From contig NZ_BNBE01000005.1 in the NCBI RefSeq assembly GCF_014654895.1, positions 121,356 to 185,355 on the forward strand: 64,000 nucleotides of DNA, read 5' to 3'. Position numbers and translations under genes: made by a program. The notes beneath the pieces are model-generated. The model was not told where the DNA came from. It saw nothing but the letters and a program-made list of their open reading frames with translations, and ran no database searches. The stretch is from Streptomyces filamentosus (lineage in GTDB: Bacteria > Actinomycetota > Actinomycetes > Streptomycetales > Streptomycetaceae). Shown here in pieces: positions 42,454 through 50,026 of this stretch (positions are counted from its first letter, which is position 1; each line of letters begins with the position of its first letter).

Positions 42454-43470
42454 ATGGCCATGCCGCTCCGTCAGTCCGTCCGGGTCGGGACCTATCTCTT
42501 CGAACAGAAGCTCCGCAAGCGGGACAAGTTCCCCCTCATCGTGGAGCTGGAGCCGCTCTACGCCTGCAACCTCAAGTGCGAGGGCTGCGGCAAGATCCAG
42601 CACCCGGCCGGGGTGCTCAAGCAGCGCATGCCGGTCGCCCAGGCGGTCGGCGCCGTCCTGGAGTCCGGCGCCCCGATGGTCTCCATCGCCGGCGGCGAGC
42701 CCCTGATGCACCCGCAGATCGACGAGATCGTCCGCCAGCTGGTCGCCCGCAGGAAGTACGTCTTCCTCTGCACCAACGCGATGCTGCTGCGCAAAAAGCT
42801 CGACAAGTTCACGCCCTCGCCGTATTTCGCCTTCGCCGTGCACATCGACGGACTGCGCGAGCGCCACGACGAATCGGTGGCGAAGGAGGGCGTCTTCGAC
42901 GAGGCGGTGGCGGCGATCAAGGAGGCGAAGCGGCGCGGATTCCGGGTCACCACGAATTCGACCTTCTTCAACACCGACACCCCGCAGACGATCATCGAGG
43001 TGCTGAACTTCCTCAACGACGACCTCCAGGTCGACGAAATGATGATCTCGCCCGCCTACGCCTACGAAAAGGCGCCCGACCAGGAACACTTCCTCGGCGT
43101 CGCGCAGACCAGGGAACTCTTCAAGAAGGCGTTCGCCGGCGGCAACCGGCGCCGCTGGCGGCTCAACCACTCGCCGCTCTTCCTGGACTTCCTCGAAGGG
43201 AAGGCCGATTTCCCCTGCACCGCCTGGGCGATCCCCAACTACTCCCTCTTCGGGTGGCAGCGCCCCTGCTATCTGATGAGCGACGGCTACGTCCCCACCT
43301 ACCGCGAGCTCGTCGAGGAGACCGACTGGGACAAGTACGGCCGGGGCAAGGACCCGCGCTGCGCCAACTGCATGGCGCACTGCGGCTACGAACCCACCGC
43401 CGTGCTCGCCACCATGGGCTCGCTCAAGGAGTCGCTGCGGGCGGTCCGCGAGACCGTCTCCGGCGGCTGA
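42454..43470 (+). CDS. hpnH: adenosyl-hopene transferase HpnH (radical SAM)
   Basis: A 338-aa radical SAM enzyme. The cluster-binding motif CNLKCEGC is near residues 34-41, SIAGGEPLMHPQID follows, and CANCMAHCGYEP in the SPASM-like C-terminus carries further cysteines. It adds the 5'-deoxyadenosyl group to hopene to start the side chain of extended hopanoids. AGGAGG lies ten bases upstream of the ATG. Confidence 0.96.
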   Translation: MAMPLRQSVRVGTYLFEQKLRKRDKFPLIVELEPLYACNLKCEGCGKIQHPAGVLKQRMPVAQAVGAVLESGAPMVSIAGGEPLMHPQIDEIVRQLVARRKYVFLCTNAMLLRKKLDKFTPSPYFAFAVHIDGLRERHDESVAKEGVFDEAVAAIKEAKRRGFRVTTNSTFFNTDTPQTIIEVLNFLNDDLQVDEMMISPAYAYEKAPDQEHFLGVAQTRELFKKAFAGGNRRRWRLNHSPLFLDFLEGKADFPCTAWAIPNYSLFGWQRPCYLMSDGYVPTYRELVEETDWDKYGRGKDPRCANCMAHCGYEPTAVLATMGSLKESLRAVRETVSGG

Positions 43471-43480
43471 GGGGCCGGCC

Positions 43481-44866
43481 ATGACCGACGGGTTCGACCT
43501 GCGGGCGCTCCTCGCCGAGCGCGGCGGCGAGCGGTACGAGCTGCACGCCCGGTACCTCAATCCGCAGCTGCCCCGGATGCTGCACACCATCGGCTTCGAC
43601 AAGGTCTACGAGCGGGCCGCCGGCGCCCACTTCTGGGACGCCGACGGCGTCGACCACCTCGACATGCTCGCGGGCTTCGGCGTCATGGGCCTCGGCCGGC
43701 ACCACCCCGTCGTCCGCAAGGCCCTGCACGACGTCCTCGACGCGGACCTGCCCGACCTCACCCGCTTCGACTGCCCGCCGCTGCCCGGCCTCCTCGCCGA
43801 GCGGCTGCTCGCCCACAGTCCCCACCTCGACCGGGTCTTCTTCGGCAACAGCGGCACCGAGGCCGTCGAGACCGCCCTGAAGTTCGCCCGGTACGCCACC
43901 GGGCGCCCCCGGATCGTCTACTGCGACCACGCCTTCCACGGGCTCACCACCGGAGCCCTCTCCGTCAACGGCGAGAAGGGCTTCCGGGCGGGCTTCGACC
44001 CGCTGCTCCCGGACACGCCGATCGCGCTCGGCGACCTCGGCGCCCTGGAGCGCGAGCTCCGCCGGGGAGACGTGGCCGCCTTCGTGGTCGAGCCGATCCA
44101 GGGCAAGGGCGTCCACGAGGCCCCGCCCGGCTTCCTGGCCGCCGCCCAGGAGCTGCTGCACCGGCACGGGGCGCTGCTGATCGCCGACGAGGTGCAGACC
44201 GGCCTCGGCCGGACCGGGGACTTCTACGCGTACCAGCACGAGGACGGCGTCGAGCCGGACCTGGTGTGCGTGGCGAAGGCGCTGTCCGGCGGCTACGTGC
44301 CGGTCGGCGCCACCCTCGGCAAGGAGTGGATCTTCAAGAAGGTGTACTCCTCGATGGACCGGGTGCTCGTCCACTCGGCCAGCTTCGGCTCCAACGCGCA
44401 GGCGATGGCGGCCGGGCTCGCGGTGCTCTCGGTGATGGAGTCCGAGGGGACGGTCGCGCACGCGCGGCGGATCGGCGGCCTGCTGAAGGGCCGCCTGGAG
44501 GAGCTGGTGCCGCGCTACGAGCTGCTGCACCAGATCCGCGGCCGGGGGCTGATGATCGGCATCGAGTTCGGCCGGCCGAGCTCGCTCGGGCTGCGCGGCC
44601 GGTGGACGATGCTCCAGACGGCCCGCAAGGGGCTCTTCGCGCAGATGGTGGTGGCCCCGCTGCTCCAGCGGCACCGGATCCTCACCCAGGTCTCGGGGGA
44701 CCACCTGGAGGTGATCAAGCTGATCCCGCCGCTGGTGATCGACGAGGCGGACGTGGACCGCTTCGTCACCGCCTTCACGGCGGTCATGGACGACGCCCAC
44801 GGCGGCGGCGGACTGGTCTGGGACTTCGGCAGGACCCTGGTCAAGCAGGCGGTCGCCCAGCGCTGA
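43481..44866 (+). CDS. PLP aminotransferase of the hopanoid cluster (HpnO-like)
   Basis: A 461-aa class III aminotransferase. The PLP-binding lysine is in VCVAKALSGGYVPVGATLG; IADEVQTGLGRTG and FFGNSGTEAVETALKFAR are typical segments. HpnO-type enzymes install the amino group of aminobacteriohopanetriol. It starts 10 bases after hpnH; the ispG and dxs genes I recall at this place in S. coelicolor are absent. Last enzyme gene of the operon. Confidence 0.9.
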   Translation: MTDGFDLRALLAERGGERYELHARYLNPQLPRMLHTIGFDKVYERAAGAHFWDADGVDHLDMLAGFGVMGLGRHHPVVRKALHDVLDADLPDLTRFDCPPLPGLLAERLLAHSPHLDRVFFGNSGTEAVETALKFARYATGRPRIVYCDHAFHGLTTGALSVNGEKGFRAGFDPLLPDTPIALGDLGALERELRRGDVAAFVVEPIQGKGVHEAPPGFLAAAQELLHRHGALLIADEVQTGLGRTGDFYAYQHEDGVEPDLVCVAKALSGGYVPVGATLGKEWIFKKVYSSMDRVLVHSASFGSNAQAMAAGLAVLSVMESEGTVAHARRIGGLLKGRLEELVPRYELLHQIRGRGLMIGIEFGRPSSLGLRGRWTMLQTARKGLFAQMVVAPLLQRHRILTQVSGDHLEVIKLIPPLVIDEADVDRFVTAFTAVMDDAHGGGGLVWDFGRTLVKQAVAQR

Positions 44867-44885
44867 GGGGCGGCTTCCGCGGTTT

Positions 44886-44920
44886 TTGCCTCTGGGGCAA
44901 GAAACTTGCCTCAGAGGCAC
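44886..44920. promoter_or_regulatory. twin TTGCCTC-N-GAGGCAA operators before the XRE-cupin gene
   Basis: Two 15-bp dyads with centres 20 bp apart: TTGCCTCTGGGGCAA (44886-44900) and TTGCCTCAGAGGCAC (44906-44920), each one base off perfect symmetry. The second covers a -35-like TTGCCT; a weak -10-like CGGAAT (44929-44934) lies 17 bases further and six bases before the ATG. Confidence 0.6.
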
Positions 44921-44940
44921 GATCCTGGCGGAATGGACGC

Positions 44941-45570
44941 ATGGACCACGTCCCCCGGGGCCCCGCCCCGGAAACCGCCGCCCCCGACCTCGTGCCCGAC
45001 GTCGCCCCGCAGCTGCGTGCCCTGCGTCGGCGCCGGGGGCTCACCCTGGAGACGGCCGCCCAGCGGGCCGGGCTCTCCCCGGCGCACCTCTCGCGCCTGG
45101 AGACCGGGAACCGGCAGCCCTCGCTGCCGATGCTGCTGGGCCTCGCCCGCATCTACGGTACGACGGTCGCCGAGCTGCTGGGGGAGACCCCCGCCGAACG
45201 CGACCCGGTGATCCGGGCCGGCCGCTCCGAGCCGGTGGAGGCGGACGGCTGGGTCTACCGGCAGGCCGGCGGCGCCGGCCGGGCCATGCAGTGCCTGCGC
45301 GTCCACGTGCCGTACGCCACCCGGGCCGACATCGTGCGCGTCCACCCCGGCGAGGAGTGGCTGCACGTCCTCGAAGGGCAGGTCCGGCTCGCCCTCGGCG
45401 AGACCGTGCACCTCCTCGACCCCGGGGACAGCGCGCACTTCGACTCGCTCACCCCGCACCGGATCGGCGCGGCCGGCCACGCCGGCGCCGAGGTGCTCTT
45501 CGTCCACACGCTCCTCCAGAGCCCCGCCGCCGAACTGTGCCTGGGCGGCGGCGCCCCGCACCCCCGCTGA
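44941..45570 (+). CDS. XRE-family regulator with C-terminal cupin domain
   Basis: A 209-aa protein. Residues about 23-80 are an XRE helix-turn-helix (LRALRRRRGLTLETAAQRAGLSPAHLSRLETGNRQPSL). Residues about 120-190 are a cupin (VHPGEEWLHVLEGQVRLALGETVHLLDPGDSAHFDSLTPH), a small-ligand sensor. Twin operators in its promoter suggest autorepression. Its position at the end of the hopanoid cluster, and the same order recalled in S. coelicolor, suggest a link to hopanoid control. A small membrane protein gene follows after 21 bases. Confidence 0.92.
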   Translation: MDHVPRGPAPETAAPDLVPDVAPQLRALRRRRGLTLETAAQRAGLSPAHLSRLETGNRQPSLPMLLGLARIYGTTVAELLGETPAERDPVIRAGRSEPVEADGWVYRQAGGAGRAMQCLRVHVPYATRADIVRVHPGEEWLHVLEGQVRLALGETVHLLDPGDSAHFDSLTPHRIGAAGHAGAEVLFVHTLLQSPAAELCLGGGAPHPR

Positions 45571-45591
45571 ACCCTCGAAGGGTTGGTCGAC

Positions 45592-45756
45592 ATGTCCGAG
45601 AAGTCAGTCCATTCCGCACCGGTCACCGGCGAGGAGCGCGGCGAGGGCAAGTTCCCCAAGGGGCTGGTGCTCCGCCTCTTCGCCTACCTGATCGCCGGCC
45701 ACCTCTTCGCCGGCTTCCTCTACCTGCTCTTCATGCTCGGCGGGCAGAACCAGTAG
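45592..45756 (+). CDS. 54-aa small membrane protein (DUF6126-like)
   Basis: The 54-residue product has a charged N-terminal half and one C-terminal membrane helix (LVLRLFAYLIAGHLFAGFLYLLFML). GAAGGG precedes the ATG. It is in one operon with the XRE-cupin gene. Streptomyces hopanoid clusters often end with such a gene; the family name is from memory. It may be a membrane partner or target of the regulator. It ends 21 bases from the convergent phosphatase gene. Confidence 0.82.
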   Translation: MSEKSVHSAPVTGEERGEGKFPKGLVLRLFAYLIAGHLFAGFLYLLFMLGGQNQ

Positions 45757-45777
45757 GACCGGTCGGGCGCGGCGGTC

Positions 45778-46599
45778 TCACCCCTCGGCGAGCAGCCGTT
45801 CCCGCAGTCGCTCCCGGGTCGCGGGCGCCAGCTTCAGCCCGTCCGCGAGGTAGGCGTCCACGGAGCCCCAGGTCGCCTCGATCGTCTCGAAGGCGGCCCG
45901 CAGGTACTCCACCCGGGCCTCGAAGAGCGGGCTCAGCAGCTCCACCACCTCGGGCGCCATCGCGTCCTCGGCGGTGGAGCTGCGGCGCACCCGGTAGCGG
46001 CGGTGGGGGGCGTCGGACTTCAGGTAGTCCGCCTCGATCGCCTCGCGCTCCACGCCCAGCGCGAGCAGGGTGATCGCGATCGAGAGCCCGGCGCGGTCCT
46101 TGCCGGCCGCGCAGTGCATCAGGGCCGGGACGGACTCCTCGGCGAGGGAGTGCAGGACCCGGCTGTGCTCGGCGGTCCGCTCCACGACCATCCGGCGGTA
46201 CGAGCCGGTCATCCGGTCCGCGGCCCTGCCGTCGCCCAGCAGGCCCCGCAGCGTGTCGAGGTCGCCCTCGCGGACCATCCGCCAGAACTCCTTGCCCTCG
46301 GCCGGGTCGCTCAGCGGTATGTTCACGTTCCGCACGCCGGGGAGCTCGACGTCCGGCCCCTCCACCCTCGCGTCGGCGGCGTTGCGGAAGTCGAAGATCG
46401 TGTGCAGGCCGAGGCCGGAGAGGAAGGCCGCGTCGGACTCGGTGGCGTCGGCGAGGTGGCCGCTGCGGAAGAGGGCGCCGGGCCGGACGGTGCGCCCGTC
46501 CGTGGTCGGCAGGCCGCCCACGTCCCGGAAGTTGCGCACCTCGGCGAGCTCGGACTCTCCGGGTTCGAGGGGCTGGACCTGCGGCGACTGCTGCGTCAC
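45778..46599 (-). CDS. tyrosine-specific protein phosphatase (PtpB/LipA type)
   Basis: A 273-aa protein. The P-loop is HCAAGKDRAG near residue 162, with a lysine as in Mycobacterium PtpB rather than the classical arginine pattern. The N-terminal NFRDVGGLPTTDGRTVRPGALFRSG segment is the family signature. It dephosphorylates phosphotyrosine, other phosphoresidues or phosphoinositides. GTG start with AGGAG five bases upstream. Confidence 0.92.
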   Translation of the reverse strand: MTQQSPQVQPLEPGESELAEVRNFRDVGGLPTTDGRTVRPGALFRSGHLADATESDAAFLSGLGLHTIFDFRNAADARVEGPDVELPGVRNVNIPLSDPAEGKEFWRMVREGDLDTLRGLLGDGRAADRMTGSYRRMVVERTAEHSRVLHSLAEESVPALMHCAAGKDRAGLSIAITLLALGVEREAIEADYLKSDAPHRRYRVRRSSTAEDAMAPEVVELLSPLFEARVEYLRAAFETIEATWGSVDAYLADGLKLAPATRERLRERLLAEG

Positions 46600-46984
46600 G
46601 GATGCTCCTGGGGGTTAGACGTTCACGGGGCCGGGAGGAGACCGGCTTCCCGCGCGATCATCTCCGACATCATCCCCGGAGCGGGACGCCCGCCACACCT
46701 CTGGGGAGGTAATGGGCGATCTGTCCGTATTGATAGATCTTGGGGTAACGCGCCCTGGTTATGGGGGAGATGGAATTCCACGCGTGAGCAGGGTCATAGA
46801 AGTGACGGATCGTGGCCGACCGCCCGGTCCAATCACCGCCCCGGAAAAGGGAGTCGAGGGACCGTCATCGACGGAGGGTGACCGGAATTCCCGGCCCGAA
46901 GATCGCCCCGGAATGCCCGCCGAATTCCGCGGCTTGTTCGCGCCGACCCCGCTCGTCTAGCGTCGCCGTCAATCCGGTCGGACC
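46600..46984. other. gene-free, lower-GC region before the riboswitch
   Basis: About 385 bases, poorer in GC than the rest. An 82-codon frame from ATG 46712 has GGGGAGG too close to the start and no protein-like composition. GGAATTCC palindromes occur at 46772-46779 and 46884-46891, with a further GAATTC at 46922-46927. The phosphatase promoter lies near 46600-46700 and the riboswitch promoter near 46934-46963 (TTGTTC-N18-TAGCGT). Confidence 0.5.
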
Positions 46985-47150
46985 GCCTAATCCTGCCACC
47001 GCCCGGAATTCGACCCCATCCACGCACGGCAGGAGCGGGGGACCCAAGGAAGTACGCCGGTCCCGCGACGCAGGACGGCTAGGGGTGAAGCCGCGTGAGA
47101 ACGCGGCCGGACATCTCCAGTCCGAACCCGACAGCTCACCTCGCAGGCGC
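46985..47150 (+). ncRNA. ydaO/yuaA c-di-AMP riboswitch
   Basis: The leader of the LysM-M23 gene contains the conserved parts of the actinobacterial ydaO element: GCAGGAGCGGGGGACCCAAG (47029-47048), AGGGGTGAAGCCGCG (47081-47095), and a 3' part with TCCGAACCCGACAGCTC (47121-47137) and CTCGCAGGCG. This is the same arrangement as before rpfA-type and peptidoglycan hydrolase genes in Streptomyces, where c-di-AMP turns expression off. Boundaries are approximate. Confidence 0.85.
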
Positions 47151-47166
47151 CGGAGAGGAATTCGCC

Positions 47167-48159
47167 ATGCCCGCGAAGGGTAAGCACCGCCGTCAGAAGT
47201 CCACCCTCATCACCCGCGGTCTCGTCGCCGCCGGCACCGGTGGCGCCGTCGTCGCCCTGCCGCTCATCGGCGCGACCGGCGCCCACGCGGCCGAGCAGGC
47301 CGCCCCGGCCGCCGTCCCCGCCGCGGTGACCACCGCCGCCGTCCAGGCCCAGGCACCCGCCGCCGCCCCGAAGGCCGCCGCCCCGACGACGTACTCGGTC
47401 GTCGCCGGCGACTACCTCTCCAAGATCGCCGCCGAGCACGGCGTCACCGGCGGCTGGCAGAAGCTCTACGCCGACAACCGCCAGGTCGTCGGCGAGGACC
47501 CCTCGCTGATCCTCCCGGGCATGAAGCTCACCCTCGGCGCCCGGAACACGGCCAAGGCCCCGAAGCCCGCCGCCGTCCAGGCCGCGCCGAAGGCCGAGCG
47601 CAAGGCCGCCGCCAAGACCGAGCGCAAGGCCGCCCCGAAGGCCGCGTCCTCCGGCGAGGGGACCCGCGCCTCCCGCTCCGCCGAGCGCGCCGCCGCCCCG
47701 GCCCCGGCCCGCGCCGCCGCCGAGTCCACCGGCTCCGCCGCGCAGCCCGCCTCCGCCGGCTGGGTCGCCCCCGTCTCCGGCGGCGTCTCCACCCCCTACC
47801 GCGCCTCCGGCTCCATGTGGTCCTCCGGCTACCACACCGGCGCCGACTTCATCGCCTCCACCGGCACCACCGTCCGCGCCGTCGGCGCCGGCACGGTCGT
47901 CTCCGCCGGCTGGGGCGGCGCCTACGGCAACCAGGTCGTCATCCGGCACGCCGACGGCAACTACTCGCAGTACGCCCACCTCTCCTCCCTCACCGTCTCC
48001 GCCGGCCAGTCGGTGACCGGCGGTCAGCAGATCGGCCTCTCCGGCTCGACCGGCAACGTCACCGGCCCGCACCTCCACTTCGAGATCCGCACCAGCCCCG
48101 ACTACGGCGCGGACATCGACCCGCTGGCCTACCTGCGCCAGCACGGCGTCGGCATCTGA
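47167..48159 (+). CDS. secreted LysM - M23 peptidoglycan endopeptidase
   Basis: A 330-aa protein with a signal peptide (residues 1-38, ending GAHAAEQ). A LysM domain follows (about 72-120; SVVAGDYLSKIAAEHGV), then an Ala/Lys/Glu linker, then an M23 peptidase with its zinc motifs YHTGADF (near 221) and GPHLHFE (near 300). It binds the wall and cuts cross-links during growth or spore germination. GAGAGGA precedes the ATG. Expression should be controlled by the c-di-AMP riboswitch. Confidence 0.95.
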   Translation: MPAKGKHRRQKSTLITRGLVAAGTGGAVVALPLIGATGAHAAEQAAPAAVPAAVTTAAVQAQAPAAAPKAAAPTTYSVVAGDYLSKIAAEHGVTGGWQKLYADNRQVVGEDPSLILPGMKLTLGARNTAKAPKPAAVQAAPKAERKAAAKTERKAAPKAASSGEGTRASRSAERAAAPAPARAAAESTGSAAQPASAGWVAPVSGGVSTPYRASGSMWSSGYHTGADFIASTGTTVRAVGAGTVVSAGWGGAYGNQVVIRHADGNYSQYAHLSSLTVSAGQSVTGGQQIGLSGSTGNVTGPHLHFEIRTSPDYGADIDPLAYLRQHGVGI

Positions 48160-48217
48160 GACGGCCCCCGAGGCGGTGACCGGACGGCTCGGACGCCGTC
48201 CGGAGCAACGCGCCCCC

Positions 48218-48250
48218 GCGAAGGCCCGGCACCCCGTGCCGGGCCTTCGC
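48218..48250 (+). terminator. terminator of the M23 gene
   Basis: A perfect 15-bp stem (48218-48232 with 48236-48250) and the three-base loop CCC, 58 bases after the stop. Confidence 0.8.
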
Positions 48251-48261
48251 CCTATTCCGGC

Positions 48262-48294
48262 TTGGCAAATTCTTTATCGGTGGCATATGTCACC
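48262..48294 (+). promoter_or_regulatory. promoter with palindrome before the SGNH hydrolase gene
   Basis: TTGGCA (48262-48267) and TATGTC (48286-48291) are 18 bases apart. The 16-bp near-palindrome GGTGGCATATGTCACC (48279-48294) covers the -10. The start codon lies about 60 bases downstream. Confidence 0.4.
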
Positions 48295-48354
48295 CGCCGT
48301 CAACCCCTCCTTACGGTCGCGTAGGTCACACAAAAAACGGAAGGATGGGGTGCC

Positions 48355-49158
48355 GTGGCAGACGATTCGAGAGAAACAGACAAGAACGCGTTCGGGTCAT
48401 TCGGGTCGTACGCGGCGATCGGTGACAGCTTCACGGAAGGCGTCGGGGACCCCGGGCCCGACGGCACCTACGTCGGCTGGGCGGACCGCTTCGCGGTGCT
48501 CCTCGCCGACCAGCTGCCGGACCCCGAGGACTTCCGCTACGCCAACCTGGCGGTCCGCGGCCGGCTCCTCGACCAGATCGTGGCCGAGCAGGTGCCCCGG
48601 GCGAAGGAACTCGCCCCCGACCTGGTGACCTTCTGCGCGGGCGGCAACGACATCATCCGCCCCGGCACCGACCCCGACGACGTGGCCGAGCGCTTCGAGC
48701 GGGCCGTCCGCGACCTCACCTCCGCCGTCGGCACCGTCATGGTGACCACCGGCTTCGACACCCGCGACGTGCCCGTCCTCAAGCACCTGCGCGGCAAGAT
48801 CGCCACCTACACGGCCCACGTCCGCGCCATCGCCGACCGCTACGACTGCCCGGTCCTCGACCTGTGGTCGCTGCGGTCCGTCCAGGACCGGCGCGCCTGG
48901 GACGACGACCGGCTGCACCTGTCGCCCGAGGGGCACACCCGGGTCGCGCTGCGCGCCGCCCAGGTCCTCGGCCTGCCGGTCCCGGCCGACCCCGACCAGG
49001 AATGGCCGCCGCTGCCGGTCCGCGGCACCCTGGAGGTCCGCCGCGACGACATCCTCTGGGCGCGCGAGTACCTGGTGCCGTGGATCGGCCGCCGGCTGCG
49101 CGGCGAGAGCTCCGGGGACCACGTCGAGGCCAAGCGCCCCGACCTCATGCCCCTGTAG
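48355..49158 (+). CDS. SGNH/GDSL-family hydrolase
   Basis: A 267-aa protein. The catalytic Ser block is YAAIGDSFTEGVGD, Gly in NLAVRGRLL, Asn in FCAGGNDIIRPG, and the Asp/His block is RLHLSPEGH. No signal peptide is visible, so it is a cytoplasmic esterase or deacetylase-like enzyme. GTG start. The 3' end overlaps the convergent STM4011-family gene by 14 bases. Substrate unknown. Confidence 0.92.
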   Translation: MADDSRETDKNAFGSFGSYAAIGDSFTEGVGDPGPDGTYVGWADRFAVLLADQLPDPEDFRYANLAVRGRLLDQIVAEQVPRAKELAPDLVTFCAGGNDIIRPGTDPDDVAERFERAVRDLTSAVGTVMVTTGFDTRDVPVLKHLRGKIATYTAHVRAIADRYDCPVLDLWSLRSVQDRRAWDDDRLHLSPEGHTRVALRAAQVLGLPVPADPDQEWPPLPVRGTLEVRRDDILWAREYLVPWIGRRLRGESSGDHVEAKRPDLMPL

Positions 49159-50017
49159 CCCCCGCGGCCCACGGAGCGCCGGCGGGAATCCTCTCCAGGA
49201 CCCCGCCGGCGAAGACGTCGTACAGCGGCAGCGTCTCCAGGTGGACGTAGCCGATGTGGCAGTCGCAGACGGCGAGGGGACAGGGGCGCGGCCGCAGCGC
49301 GGCGCGGTACGAGCCGTCGTACAGGTTGCCCAGCTCGTCCCGGACGAAGTGGCAGCGCCGCACCGTCCCCTCCCCGTCCACCGACACCACCGACGCGCCG
49401 GTCCGGCAGGGCAGCCCCGCCGAGCGGTGCGGATGCCGGCTGTAGCCGAAGAGCGGGTCGACCGCCGTCCACGCCGCCGCCTCCGCGTCGGTGTACGCGT
49501 GCCCCTCGGCGGCGTTCACCCACAGGTAGACGTGGTCCGGCAGCGCGTTCCGCAGCCGCACCGCCTCCCCGTGGTGCTCGGGCAGGCCCACGACGCCCAC
49601 GCTGAACCGGACGCCCCGGGCGGCCAGGTCGAGCGCCTTGCCGAGGAAGCGGTCGTACGGCGTCTGCCCCGGGTGGTACGTGCACCACAGCGCCAGCGAG
49701 TCCCGGTCGGCGTCGTCCAGCCACGCGGTCCGGCCGCTCAGGTTGGTCTGGATCGCCACCCGCTCCACGTGCGGCAGCAGCGACAGCTCCACCATCGCCC
49801 GCCGGTACCAGGAGCGGACCAGGCCCTCGCCCCACGGGGTGAAGAGGATCCGCAGCCGGTCCCCGTCCTGCCCGGCGGCCCAGCCGGTGAACCGCTCCAG
49901 GGCCGCCCGGTCCGCCCGCAGGGTCCGCGGGGAGTCCCGCCGCTTGGCGAAGGGGCAGTACGGGCAGTCGTAGTCGCAGGAGGCGAGCGGCCCCCGGTAC
50001 AGCAGCGTCAGGTCCAC
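49145..50017 (-). CDS. STM4011-family radical SAM protein
   Basis: A 290-aa enzyme. The iron-sulfur site CDYDCPYC is at residues 14-21. FTPWGEGLVRSWYRRAM and the C-terminal cysteines (RRCHFVRDELG, CPLAVCDCHIGYVHLE) may bind a second cluster. It is the last gene of the STM4015-4014-4013-4012-4011 operon, nine bases after STM4012. The family has no known reaction that I am aware of. Confidence 0.9.
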   Translation of the reverse strand: MDLTLLYRGPLASCDYDCPYCPFAKRRDSPRTLRADRAALERFTGWAAGQDGDRLRILFTPWGEGLVRSWYRRAMVELSLLPHVERVAIQTNLSGRTAWLDDADRDSLALWCTYHPGQTPYDRFLGKALDLAARGVRFSVGVVGLPEHHGEAVRLRNALPDHVYLWVNAAEGHAYTDAEAAAWTAVDPLFGYSRHPHRSAGLPCRTGASVVSVDGEGTVRRCHFVRDELGNLYDGSYRAALRPRPCPLAVCDCHIGYVHLETLPLYDVFAGGVLERIPAGAPWAAGATGA

Positions 50018-50026
50018 GGCCCGCCC

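Noticed and set aside
46712..46960. An 82-codon frame after GGGGAGG
   Set aside because: The ribosome site is too close to the ATG, composition is not protein-like, and it runs through the riboswitch promoter region.
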